DNA of 14,330 nt, taken from positions 1-14,330 of the forward strand of contig JAPLWZ010000179.1 in assembly GCA_026396335.1 (NCBI GenBank), in the 5' to 3' direction. The stretch comes from Microcaldota archaeon. Lineage in GTDB: Archaea; Micrarchaeota; Micrarchaeia; Anstonellales; Anstonellaceae. The translations under genes were made by a program, and so were the position numbers. Positions 6,474 to 13,604 of the stretch are shown here, in pieces. Below the pieces are notes generated by a model that did not search any database, was not told the origin of the DNA, and saw only the letters and a program-made list of their open reading frames with translations. The stretch's first letter is position 1; the number at the start of each line of letters is the position of its first letter.

Positions 6474-6581
6474 ATGCCTGCGGCGGGCTGCAAAGAGGGT
6501 CAGGCGGACGATTTTCCGGCAAATGCCGAAAAACACGGTTCAAATCTGAAAAACAGCCCGGTATCCGTCGTAGAAAGGTAA
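6474..6581 (+). CDS. Candidate 35-codon small ORF upstream of SRP54
   Basis: ATG 6474 opens a 35-codon frame starting MPAAGCKEGQ and ending VSVVER, TAA at 6579-6581. Support: GAGGTG (6465-6470) matches the archaeal anti-Shine-Dalgarno and lies 3 nt before the ATG; the TATA at 6410-6417 predicts a start near 6438; codons are ordinary for this window. A hairpin GTAAAAGG (6441-6448) with CCTTTAC (6458-6464) ends directly at the ribosome-binding site and could affect translation. Against: no recognisable homology, very short, and CGGGCTG (6484-6490) pairs perfectly with CAGCCCG (6554-6560), so the transcript could be a structured non-coding RNA. The ORF ends just before the SRP54 promoter. Confidence 0.35.
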   Translation: MPAAGCKEGQADDFPANAEKHGSNLKNSPVSVVER

Positions 6582-6584
6582 GCG

Positions 6585-6594
6585 GTTTTAATAC
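6585..6594 (+). promoter_or_regulatory. TATA-like box of SRP54
   Basis: GTTTTAATAC is centred about 30 nt before the SRP54 ATG (6620), predicting a leader of only a few nt. It supports starting SRP54 at 6620 and not at the in-frame GTG at 6431. Confidence 0.45.
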
Positions 6595-6619
6595 CCCTGC
6601 CCATATTTTTGCGGTTGAT

Positions 6620-7945
6620 ATGGATCTAGGCAGAAGCCTCAGGCAGGCGCTTTCGAAATTCACGGGTGCACCCGTTGCAGATGAAAAGGCAGTGAAGGAA
6701 CTCTGCCGCGAGCTGCAGCGCGTTCTCATCACTTCAGACGTGAATGTCAAACTGGTATTTGAGCTCACCAAGAAGATAGAGAACCGCGCGCTTGACTCGA
6801 ACCTTGCAAAAGGCCTGTCACTCCGCGAGCACGTGGTAAAGGTCGTCTACGAAGAGCTCACATCTATGATGGGCGAGCGCTATGAGCCAAAAATAGCGCC
6901 GCACAAAGTGCTTCTTCTTGGGCTTTACGGTTCAGGCAAAACAACGACAGCCGGAAAGCTCGCACACTTCTACAAATCCCGCGGGCTTTCAGTTGCACTC
7001 ATTTCCTGCGACGTTGACAGGCCTGCCGCATACGAGCAATTGCAGCAGGTGGCAAAGCAATCTGGCGCAGCATTTTTCGGAATCAACGGCGAAAAGGATG
7101 TGGAAAAAATTATTGCGGATGCAAAGAGGCAGTGGAAGGAAGACGTAATCATCGTCGACTCTGCTGGCCGCTCGGCATTTGACTCGGAACTTACTGACCA
7201 ATTGAAGCGCATCAACTCCCTCTCGCAGCCAGACGAAAAATTCCTGGTGATCTCCGCAGACATAGGGCAGATTGCAGGCAAGCAGGCAGCCGAGTTCAAC
7301 GACGCAGTCGGGCTTTCAGGCGTAATAATCACAAAAATGGATGGTAGCGGCAAAGGAGGCGGCGCGCTTTCAGCAGTCGCATCCTCCAAGGCGAAAGTCG
7401 CATTCATCGGCACAGGCGAAAAGATGGATGCGCTTGAGCCGTTTGACGCGCAGAAATTCGCAGGCAGGCTGCTTGGCTTCCCGGACATCGGCTCCCTCCT
7501 TGAAAAAGTGAAGAAAATTTCGGAAGAGCAAAAACTTCCGGACAATCTCGAGGAAAAGCTCACGATGAGGACATTCTACGAGCAATTGAAGGCAGCGCGC
7601 AAGCTCGGCCCGCTCTCAAATGTATTTTCCATGCTTGGCGCGGCTGACCTTCCGCCTGAAATGGTGCAGACCTCAGAGCAGAAGCTCAAGAAATTCGAGG
7701 TAATAATCAACTCCATGACGGCAGCTGAGCGCGATGACGCGGCTCTTTTGCGCAAGCACCACTCCCGTATCGCGCGCATAGCAAAAGGATCAGGCACAAC
7801 AGAAGCAGACGTGCGCGACCTCCTCGCGCAGTTCGAGCGCGTGAGCGGCATGTTCAATTCATTCAAGAAGAACAGGGGCTTCCGCAAAAAGATGGAAAAG
7901 ATGATGAAGGGCTCGAACATTGACTTGTCAAAGCTTGGCGGATGA
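6620..7945 (+). CDS. srp54: Signal recognition particle GTPase SRP54
   Basis: SRP54 binds 7S RNA and signal sequences and, with FtsY, delivers ribosomes to the Sec translocon. The 441 residues carry the helical N domain (1-90), then the G domain: P-loop GLYGSGKTT (101-109), DVDRPAA (131-137), DSAGR (180-184), ADIGQ (213-217), TKMDG (238-242) and GTGE (264-267). The Met-rich M domain (about 305-441) includes RIARIAKGSG (383-392) and a basic tail FRKKMEKMMKG (421-431). Usual G3 is DTAGR; here Ser181 replaces Thr, and Tyr103 replaces the usual Gln in GLQGSGKT; both are mild. The frame extends upstream to a GTG at 6431, but that extension is Arg-rich with rare CGA/CGT codons and not family-like. 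The TATA at 6585-6594 fits ATG 6620. No 7S RNA gene was seen nearby. Confidence 0.96.
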   Translation: MDLGRSLRQALSKFTGAPVADEKAVKELCRELQRVLITSDVNVKLVFELTKKIENRALDSNLAKGLSLREHVVKVVYEELTSMMGERYEPKIAPHKVLLLGLYGSGKTTTAGKLAHFYKSRGLSVALISCDVDRPAAYEQLQQVAKQSGAAFFGINGEKDVEKIIADAKRQWKEDVIIVDSAGRSAFDSELTDQLKRINSLSQPDEKFLVISADIGQIAGKQAAEFNDAVGLSGVIITKMDGSGKGGGALSAVASSKAKVAFIGTGEKMDALEPFDAQKFAGRLLGFPDIGSLLEKVKKISEEQKLPDNLEEKLTMRTFYEQLKAARKLGPLSNVFSMLGAADLPPEMVQTSEQKLKKFEVIINSMTAAERDDAALLRKHHSRIARIAKGSGTTEADVRDLLAQFERVSGMFNSFKKNRGFRKKMEKMMKGSNIDLSKLGG

Positions 7946-7985
7946 GCACAAAATCAGTCATGAAAAAATTTAAGGTTGATAAAAT

Positions 7986-8006
7986 GCAGCCCTGCAAAGG
8001 GCCTGC
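7986..8006. terminator. Hairpin between convergent genes
   Basis: GCAGCCCT and AGGGCCTGC form an 8-bp stem with one bulged C and a GCAA tetraloop of the GNRA type. It lies between the SRP54 stop (7945) and the stop of the triple-repeat gene (8039). On minus it is followed by ATTTTATC and then AAATTTTTT, which is a good terminator tract. On plus only a weak ATTTCTAATT follows, so it more clearly serves the minus-strand gene. Confidence 0.45.
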
Positions 8007-8038
8007 TCTAAAATAAAAAACTAATAAGAGATTTCTAA

Positions 8039-8779
8039 TTACATCTTGGGCCTGCTCGCGAGAGCAAGCTCCTTTGAGACAAGCTCCTCAAGCACTTCCT
8101 TGGCAATGACGCGCCTTCCGCCGATCTTCTCGTGCGGTATGCGGTTCCTGTCAAGCCTGCGCTCGAATGCATTGCGCTTTATTTTGATGCCCTTTGAGGT
8201 CATCTGCTGCACCGCGTCGCCAACATCATAGTAGTTCTTGCACACGTGCACAAGGCCTTCAATGGTGCCCTTTGGCACCCAGCGCTGGGTTCCGATTTTC
8301 AGGGACGGGATCGAGTTTTTCTCAATGCGCCCGATGAACGCCCTCAGGTTGAGCTTCTCGTATTTCTTGAGCTCGTTGAATGCCTGCTTCACCGTGTAGA
8401 ATTCGTTTGCAAGCGCAATCCAGTCGTGGATGACTGGTTTCGGGATAAGCCTCTTATTGCCGATTTTCTCAGAGTGAACAGACCTGCGCTCCACACGCCC
8501 GCCGAATGCGCGGAAGGAAAGCGGAACACCGCCCTTCTTCAGCTCCTCATATGCCTCTTCGAGGGTAAAGAGCCCCATGCCGTGCAGCCTGTCTTTCTCG
8601 AGCTTATCCTGAGAGTAAAGTTCCTTTGCATGGCCGACGATGTCGCCGATGCTCTCGTGAAGCTCCCGCTCGGTTTGTGCGCGTTTCGCTTTCATCTCGG
8701 AAAGCTTCGCAGTTTTCAACTTTGAAACTACCGGGTCCTTGATGACCTTTTCAATGACGATGCGTTTTCCACGAGGCAT
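8039..8779 (-). CDS. Protein with three tandem excisionase/MerR-like winged-helix repeats
   Basis: A 246-residue basic protein. After a charged helical N-terminus (1-68, many Lys, Arg and Glu) come three diverged copies of a unit of about 56 residues: 70-125, 127-181 and 183-237. Each runs (F/Y)-(T/D)-x5-A-x-x-x-(L/M)...RAF-x-x-R-(V/I/L)-(E/D)-x-x-(S/R)-(I/V)-(P/H)-x-x-KIG-x-x-R-(L/W/V)-(I/V)-(P/A)-K. This resembles the excisionase/MerR winged helix: a helix-turn-helix then a wing carrying KIG...R. I infer DNA binding, perhaps to three successive sites, as a regulator or chromosome-associated protein. I know no named family with exactly three such units. The leader is about 58 nt, with TATA at 8857-8866 and GGTGG (8788-8784) 4 nt before the ATG. 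It is convergent with SRP54. Confidence 0.82.
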   Translation of the reverse strand: MPRGKRIVIEKVIKDPVVSKLKTAKLSEMKAKRAQTERELHESIGDIVGHAKELYSQDKLEKDRLHGMGLFTLEEAYEELKKGGVPLSFRAFGGRVERRSVHSEKIGNKRLIPKPVIHDWIALANEFYTVKQAFNELKKYEKLNLRAFIGRIEKNSIPSLKIGTQRWVPKGTIEGLVHVCKNYYDVGDAVQQMTSKGIKIKRNAFERRLDRNRIPHEKIGGRRVIAKEVLEELVSKELALASRPKM

Positions 8780-8856
8780 GTTTCCACCTTTTTATGAAAG
8801 CCATTTCGGGCTCTTTATCACAATAACATATTCTACCATTATCTTCTACAGCAACT

Positions 8857-8866
8857 TATTTATAAA
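8857..8866 (-). promoter_or_regulatory. TATA-like box of the triple winged-helix gene
   Basis: On minus the sequence is CCTTTATAAATAAG, close to archaeal consensus. A start near 8837 leaves a leader of about 58 nt, longer than most here. The leader holds AGCC/GGCT, able to form a small hairpin, and the GGTGG ribosome-binding site. The 253-bp gap to pus10 (8780-9032) otherwise holds only the pus10 promoter; I see no RNA gene in it. Confidence 0.55.
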
Positions 8867-8946
8867 GGTTTCCTTTATTTCCCACAACTAGTTTGTTGCT
8901 CCCCCCACCAGCCAGTTACACACGTGAAATTGCTATGCTAACAACA

Positions 8947-8954
8947 TTTAAATA
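8947..8954 (+). promoter_or_regulatory. TATA-like box upstream of pus10
   Basis: TTTAAATA in the context ACATTTAAATACTC. A start about 25 nt on (near 8976) gives a leader of about 57 nt before the ATG at 9033. A second weaker candidate, CATTATAG (8997-9004), would give a nearly leaderless mRNA. No clear ribosome-binding site precedes the ATG. Confidence 0.45.
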
Positions 8955-9032
8955 CTCTTTCTACACCCCAATTTTCTTGCGCGCAGGCGAAGGTTGCATT
9001 ATAGTTTAACCGTTTGCATTCAAAGATCCATC

Positions 9033-10169
9033 ATGAAAAAAATATCGCTATGCCGGCTGTGCCTGTCCCGTTTCAGGGCAAAAAATGCAGCGCTGCAACC
9101 GGCAAAATTGGAAAATGCATGCTTCATTTGCAAGGGGCTAGTTGGGAAACTCGATTCATTTTTGGAAACCGCGCTTGCGCAATCAAAAGAATTCGAATGG
9201 AGCACATTTGCAGTCTCAACGTCGTTCTCAAAGGATGTTTTCGTGCGCGAAGAAAAGGTGGCAGACCTGTTTTCACCAGGTGATTTCTCTTCATTGAAAA
9301 ATTCGCTGAATGCGCAGGCAATTTCCCGCATCAGCGCGGCAACGGGCAAAAAAAGTTCGCAGCGTTTTGCAGAAGCGACCTTTTTGCTTGACTTTATTTC
9401 CGGAAAATCAAATGCAAAGCCGACTCCTGTTTATGTATACGGGCACTATCTGAAGTTTTCCCGCAAGCACTGCCAAAGCAGATGGCACTGTTCCGATTGT
9501 GGCGGCAGAGGCTGCGAATCCTGCGGGGGCAGCGGACAGAACTATCCTTCAGTAGAGGAAGAAATCGGCAAGGTATTGCAGCCTCTCTTCGGCGCCGCAT
9601 CCGCAACATTGCATGCCTGCGGCAGGGAAGATGTGGATGTCCGCATGCTTGGCAACGGCAGGCCGTTTGTGATGGAGCTTAAGGATCCGAAAAAACGGGC
9701 GCCCGACTTGGGGGTTGCGGAAAAATTGTTCGCCGAAAACTCAGACGTGCGGGCAATCAACATCAAAACCGTTCCGCAATATTTCGTGGACGCAGTCTGC
9801 AACTCGCACTTTGAAAAGGAATATTCCGCGCTCGTTTCAGCTGACCGCCCCCTGACTGCTGCAGACGCAAAAAAAACAGAATCGCTTTCCGGCACAATGA
9901 TATTCCAGCAGACTCCCAAGCGCGTGCTTGCAAGGCGCGCCGACCTGGAGCGCAGGCGGAAGGTATTTTCCATTTCCGCAAAGGTTGAAAAAGGCGGGCG
10001 GCTCCGCCTGAAAATACTTGCGGAAGCTGGCACCTACATAAAAGAATTGATACACAGCGATGAAGGCAGGACAAAACCAAGCCTCGCAGCGCTTCTTTCC
10101 AGAAAGGCAGCTTGCGACGAACTGGATGTTATCGGCATACGCGATTATTTCCTGGAAACGCTAGCTTAG
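9033..10169 (+). CDS. pus10: tRNA pseudouridine synthase Pus10
   Basis: Archaeal Pus10 makes pseudouridine 54 and/or 55 in the tRNA T-loop. In the 378 residues I see an N-terminal zinc site (CRLC 7-10, CFIC 30-33), a second Cys cluster CSDCGGRGCESCGG (153-166), and the catalytic motif GREDVDVRMLGNGRPFV (197-213) in which Asp202 is the likely nucleophile. The C-terminal AGTYIKELIHSDEGRTKPS (332-350) is the conserved family block. The ATG at 9033 puts the zinc site at the N-terminus, as in homologues; the frame opens further up only to a TTG at 8994. The gene ends TAG followed at once by TGA, a tandem stop. The A24 peptidase starts 32 nt later with its own TATA, so the two share a strand but probably not a promoter. 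Confidence 0.95.
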   Translation: MKKISLCRLCLSRFRAKNAALQPAKLENACFICKGLVGKLDSFLETALAQSKEFEWSTFAVSTSFSKDVFVREEKVADLFSPGDFSSLKNSLNAQAISRISAATGKKSSQRFAEATFLLDFISGKSNAKPTPVYVYGHYLKFSRKHCQSRWHCSDCGGRGCESCGGSGQNYPSVEEEIGKVLQPLFGAASATLHACGREDVDVRMLGNGRPFVMELKDPKKRAPDLGVAEKLFAENSDVRAINIKTVPQYFVDAVCNSHFEKEYSALVSADRPLTAADAKKTESLSGTMIFQQTPKRVLARRADLERRRKVFSISAKVEKGGRLRLKILAEAGTYIKELIHSDEGRTKPSLAALLSRKAACDELDVIGIRDYFLETLA

Positions 10170-10171
10170 TG

Positions 10172-10180
10172 ATTAAATAT
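10172..10180 (+). promoter_or_regulatory. TATA-like box of the A24 peptidase gene
   Basis: ATTAAATAT directly follows the tandem stop of pus10 (TAG TGA). Its centre is about 26 nt before the ATG at 10202, predicting a leaderless mRNA and making it the main evidence for starting the peptidase at 10202. Confidence 0.55.
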
Positions 10181-10201
10181 TCTCGCCCGCCTTCTTTTCC
10201 C

Positions 10202-11089
10202 ATGCTTGATCTCTTCACAATCCCGTCTGCAGTGCCCGGCATCGGAGCCCGCATGGCGCTCGCATTCATTTTCACGGCAGCAGCAGCCTACTTCGACATA
10301 TTCAACAAGAAATGGGTGCCAAACACACTTGTCTACTCGTTTGCGGCACTGGCCGTGCTGATAAATTTCATTTACTACGACCCCGTGCTCACCTGGTCTG
10401 CGCTTGCAATCGGCGCAGTGGTATTCGCGGCGTGCTACTTGCTCTACAAACTCGGGCAGCTCGGTGGCGCAGACGCATACGTTCTTGCTTCAATCGCAGC
10501 GACGATCCCCTATCTTCCCTCCTCGCTTATCGGCTCATCGCAAAGCGCGCCCTACCCGTTCATACTTTCAGTTCTTGCGCCAACCGGCGTTGCATTCATA
10601 TTGCACATGGTGCTCCGTTTCGTTCCCTATATTTCAAATCAAATCGCAAAAGGCAAAATAAAATTCACTGCATCAAAAATCGCAGGCCCGATAGGGCTCG
10701 CAGCCGCATTTCTAGTATTCGTTTACGCTCTCCTCTCTCTCCCGTTTGCTTTCCCGCCGATTTACATGGGGATGCTCATTTTCCTCGCAGTGGGGCTGGT
10801 TTTCTTCTCGCTCTTCAAGTCTGAAATAAAAGACAGCATGATCGAGCAGATGAAGGTCGGTAAATTGCAGGAAGAGGATGTTATTGCGCTTGAGAAAATG
10901 GATGCAGGGCTCGTACAAAAAATGAAACTTCAGCCCGTGCTTACTGCACAATCGATTGCGCTTCTCAAAAAATCAAAGTTGAAGGCAGTGCCGGTATACA
11001 CCGGGATGCCTTTCTTCCTCCCCTATCTATTGCTAGGGTTGGTGTTCACGCTCCTTTTCGGCGACATGCTGCTGTTTGCAATCCGCTAG
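10202..11089 (+). CDS. A24 aspartic preflagellin/prepilin peptidase (FlaK/PibD type)
   Basis: Membrane aspartyl protease that removes class III signal peptides from archaellins and pilins. The 295-residue protein has about eight hydrophobic segments (roughly 15-31, 42-58, 64-84, 92-110, 121-140, 158-178, 184-205, 275-293). Catalytic residues: Asp32 in YFDIFNKKWVPN (matching DxxxxxxPN) and Asp91 in LGGADAY (the GxGD-type motif, here GGAD). A cytosolic loop (about 206-265) precedes PVYTGMPFFLPYLLLG, which matches the conserved GIPFxPA region of FlaK. The ATG at 10202 was chosen over an in-frame ATG at 10112 that lies inside pus10. Substrates are not in the window; the FlaI-like ATPase at 3160-5541 is a plausible partner in the same pilus or archaellum system. 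The gene ends TAG, with a TAA four codons later at 11102-11104. Confidence 0.88.
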   Translation: MLDLFTIPSAVPGIGARMALAFIFTAAAAYFDIFNKKWVPNTLVYSFAALAVLINFIYYDPVLTWSALAIGAVVFAACYLLYKLGQLGGADAYVLASIAATIPYLPSSLIGSSQSAPYPFILSVLAPTGVAFILHMVLRFVPYISNQIAKGKIKFTASKIAGPIGLAAAFLVFVYALLSLPFAFPPIYMGMLIFLAVGLVFFSLFKSEIKDSMIEQMKVGKLQEEDVIALEKMDAGLVQKMKLQPVLTAQSIALLKKSKLKAVPVYTGMPFFLPYLLLGLVFTLLFGDMLLFAIR

Positions 11090-11113
11090 AAAAAGTACAA
11101 GTAAGATTGGGAT

Positions 11114-13555
11114 TTAGAAGAATTGCTCAAGTCCCTTCTGCTCTCCCTTGAATTTCAGGTCATCTTCGGAATAACCGAGTTCTTTCAGTATTTTCAGGAC
11201 GGACGGCAGAATCTGATTATCGATGTAATAGTTCGGGTCATAGTCCTTTGCCATCTCCACCACATACGCCTTCTCCGAAATAGTCTTGCCTGTTTTTGTA
11301 ATTACGTAGCCTATCATGCTGCCCTTCTCAATCTGCATCCCTGCTGCAATGCCTTTTTGCGCAGCTGAAACTTCCGGCGATTTTATGTCATACTTCCTGG
11401 GGTCCTTTTTCATCTGCGTGTATATCGTAAGTTCCTCAAGCGGCACCTTGCCTTCCTTAAGCCGCACAATCATGTCCTTCACAACCTTGACTGCCATTTC
11501 CTTACTTCCGTGCTTTAGTATTGCTTCAAGCACGCCTCTCTGCGTATTTTTCGCAACAGCAGACCAATCGCGGCGCACCAGCTCAAAGCCCCTGATTTTG
11601 ATGCGTCCGTCCTCGCCAATAAGCGCATACTTCTTTTTCGCACCTGCGCCCTCTGCATTCTTTTTCGTGACAAACACGCCGCGCGGGTAGAACCCTTCAA
11701 GCTCAAGCTCCATGTCTCCCGGCAGTTCGGCATTTATTTTTTTCATGAACTGCATTGCATCATCCTTGCTCTTTTTTCCCATGAGCAGGAAAATGGAATC
11801 AGTGTCACCATAAAGCACATTGAAGCCTGTCTTCTCCCCCTTGTCAATCGTGTCCTGGATGAAGTGTCTGCCCCACGCAGTGACCGATTCGCCGCAGTCG
11901 CGTGAATACCAGCGCGAGCGCGGGTAGGCGAGGTAACCGTAATACGAGTTGGCAAGAATTTTCAGCGACTGCTGCCTTGCGAAAAGCATTTCATACTCTG
12001 GCGTGTCCTTTTCAATTTTTTTCAATTGCGTTTTGAGCGCACCGCGCACCTGCAGAATTTCCTCAAGCACAGTCGGAATAAGCCCGCGCGGCGTTTTTTT
12101 GAACCTGTGCCCATTTGGCGAAATATAACAGTCTGAATCCGGCACGGACGCAGGCGGATTGAGCGTGAACGGATCGATATTGTGCGCAGTAATAATCGAG
12201 GGGTACAGTCCGCGGAAGTCGAACACCACCATATTCTCGTAAATTCCGGGCTGCGGCAGCTTCACGAACGCGCCCTTGATGGGTCCAAGCTCCCTTTCCT
12301 GCGCCATTGCATCATCCGGCTTGTTCGGAATAATCGTCTTGTACTGCGCGCTCTTGTGCATGAGAAGCGACTCAACCAGCTGCCCGGCAGTCGCATTCGC
12401 GGTGTCGAAAAGCGGCAGGCGCGTCACCCTGCTCATTTCAATTTGCGAGGGAAGAAGCACATTCCCGATTTCCATTGTTGCAACCGAGTCAAAGCGCGAG
12501 TAATCCGCAAGAAGCGGCGCAAGCTTCGGGTCGTCCCACATTTTCCAAATCTCAAGCTTCACGACCATTAGTTTTTTCTTGCCGGTCAATTCCTCATACG
12601 CATTCTCAAGCGTGTATTTCGAGATTTTGAATGCGCCAATAAACCCCATGAACCGCACCAAGGGGTACAGGTCAATGTGGATTCTCCCCGTGATTTCCGC
12701 AACATCGCGGATTCCCTGCCTTCTCACGCGGAAAGAGCTTCCGTCCCTGCCGATTGAAAAATCAATGCCGTTCACATCTGCGCGCGCCTTCAGGTAGGGC
12801 AGGTCAAAAACAGTGTCATTGTAGCCAAGCAGCACTTCCACGTCGTTTTCCTTGATTGCTTCCAGGAATTTCTTTATCATTTCCCGCTCGTCCTTGCAAT
12901 AAACCACGAAGTCGCGGTCTATTTTCTTGCTGGTAAGGACAAAGCGCTTGCCGCCAAACTCATAGCTTATCATGATTATTTCGTCTTTGTCCGGGCGGGG
13001 CATTCCCTTCGGATTGTATGTTTCAATATCATACGCCATGGTGCGAAGCTGCACTGCGGCATCCTTCTTTGCGATTATTCTCTTGATGAACTTGCCCTCT
13101 CGCTCGTAAATGATTTTCATGAACGGCGTCAAATCCCGGTCAATCAAGTAGCGCCTGCCGAACGGGATATTATTTTCATAACACGGGTGCTTCATTGCAG
13201 CAATCGCCGCGCTCACATGCGGAACATCGTACGGCCGCTCGCAAAAGACCTTCCAAATTTCCTTTTCCACACCCAGCACGTTCATCTTCACCCGCTCGCA
13301 GCGCGTGGGGCTTACCTGCCTGTCCCTTCCAATTGCCTTTACAGCCATTATTTCCTTTTCCGCGGACTTGGGTGCGTCAACATAGAAGTAAGGCTCATAG
13401 TAATCGTAAAGCCTGAACAGCCGCTTCCCCTTCATCAGCAGCCGGACAACTGTCTTCTCGTCCTTTATCCTGTAATCTACATCGAGAAGAATCGCCTTTC
13501 TTTTCACCACGCCTGTTTCCTTTTTTGCCACGCTAGACTTCGGGGCAGTAAGCAT
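11114..13555 (-). CDS. polB: Family B DNA-directed DNA polymerase (archaeal PolB)
   Basis: Replicative polymerase with proofreading. In the 813 residues the exonuclease motifs are intact: ExoI DIE (176-178), ExoII YNDTVFD (245-251) and ExoIII YSRFD (352-356). Polymerase motifs: A DFRGLYPSII (446-455), B KILANSYYGY (532-541), C YGDTDS (582-587). The C-terminus QKGLEQFF (806-813) is a classic PCNA-interacting PIP box, pointing to work at the sliding clamp. In motif A, Gly449 replaces the usual Ser of DFRSLYPS; both catalytic Asp residues remain. Length matches the 770-820 range of archaeal PolB and I see no intein. The gene converges on the A24 peptidase with 24 bp between, and diverges from GAPDH with 49 bp between. 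On minus a weak CGATATTC lies about 20 nt before the ATG. Confidence 0.97.
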   Translation of the reverse strand: MLTAPKSSVAKKETGVVKRKAILLDVDYRIKDEKTVVRLLMKGKRLFRLYDYYEPYFYVDAPKSAEKEIMAVKAIGRDRQVSPTRCERVKMNVLGVEKEIWKVFCERPYDVPHVSAAIAAMKHPCYENNIPFGRRYLIDRDLTPFMKIIYEREGKFIKRIIAKKDAAVQLRTMAYDIETYNPKGMPRPDKDEIIMISYEFGGKRFVLTSKKIDRDFVVYCKDEREMIKKFLEAIKENDVEVLLGYNDTVFDLPYLKARADVNGIDFSIGRDGSSFRVRRQGIRDVAEITGRIHIDLYPLVRFMGFIGAFKISKYTLENAYEELTGKKKLMVVKLEIWKMWDDPKLAPLLADYSRFDSVATMEIGNVLLPSQIEMSRVTRLPLFDTANATAGQLVESLLMHKSAQYKTIIPNKPDDAMAQERELGPIKGAFVKLPQPGIYENMVVFDFRGLYPSIITAHNIDPFTLNPPASVPDSDCYISPNGHRFKKTPRGLIPTVLEEILQVRGALKTQLKKIEKDTPEYEMLFARQQSLKILANSYYGYLAYPRSRWYSRDCGESVTAWGRHFIQDTIDKGEKTGFNVLYGDTDSIFLLMGKKSKDDAMQFMKKINAELPGDMELELEGFYPRGVFVTKKNAEGAGAKKKYALIGEDGRIKIRGFELVRRDWSAVAKNTQRGVLEAILKHGSKEMAVKVVKDMIVRLKEGKVPLEELTIYTQMKKDPRKYDIKSPEVSAAQKGIAAGMQIEKGSMIGYVITKTGKTISEKAYVVEMAKDYDPNYYIDNQILPSVLKILKELGYSEDDLKFKGEQKGLEQFF

Positions 13556-13604
13556 TAATTAATTACTAGCGAATATCGGACAATCCTATTCGAGAGGTGT
13601 TCTT
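13556..13604 (+). promoter_or_regulatory. GAPDH promoter and Shine-Dalgarno in the polB-gap spacer
   Basis: AT-rich AATTAATTA (13556-13564) is a TATA-like candidate; a start near 13586 gives a leader of about 18 nt. GAGGTG (13594-13599) lies 5 nt before the ATG at 13605 and is a strong ribosome-binding site. The spacer must also hold the polB promoter, for which only the weak GAATATCG (13571-13578, read on minus) is visible. Confidence 0.5.

Noticed and set aside
6530..6560. Possible tRNA T-arm (GGTTCAAATC)
   Set aside because: The bases flanking the loop (CACGG and CTGAA) do not pair as a T-stem, and no acceptor stem or anticodon arm can be built around it.
6436..6575. 7S (SRP) RNA or RNase P RNA next to SRP54
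   Set aside because: GGTCAGG occurs, but the conserved GGAAGG...AGCAG of the SRP S-domain and the RNase P core motifs are missing, and the segment is too short.
6431..6619. In-frame N-terminal extension of SRP54 from a GTG at 6431 (63 residues, Arg/Lys-rich)
   Set aside because: The extension uses CGA/CGT codons rare elsewhere here, does not match the SRP54 N domain, and covers the SRP54 TATA. MDLGRSLRQAL at 6620 is the normal family start.
6970..7563. 197-codon minus-strand frame
   Set aside because: It lies wholly antisense to the SRP54 G domain, with low-complexity Ser/Ala composition and no signals.
8780..9032. Possible RNA gene in the 253-bp divergent spacer
   Set aside because: I found two promoters and short leader sequences only; no stable long stem or known RNA motif.
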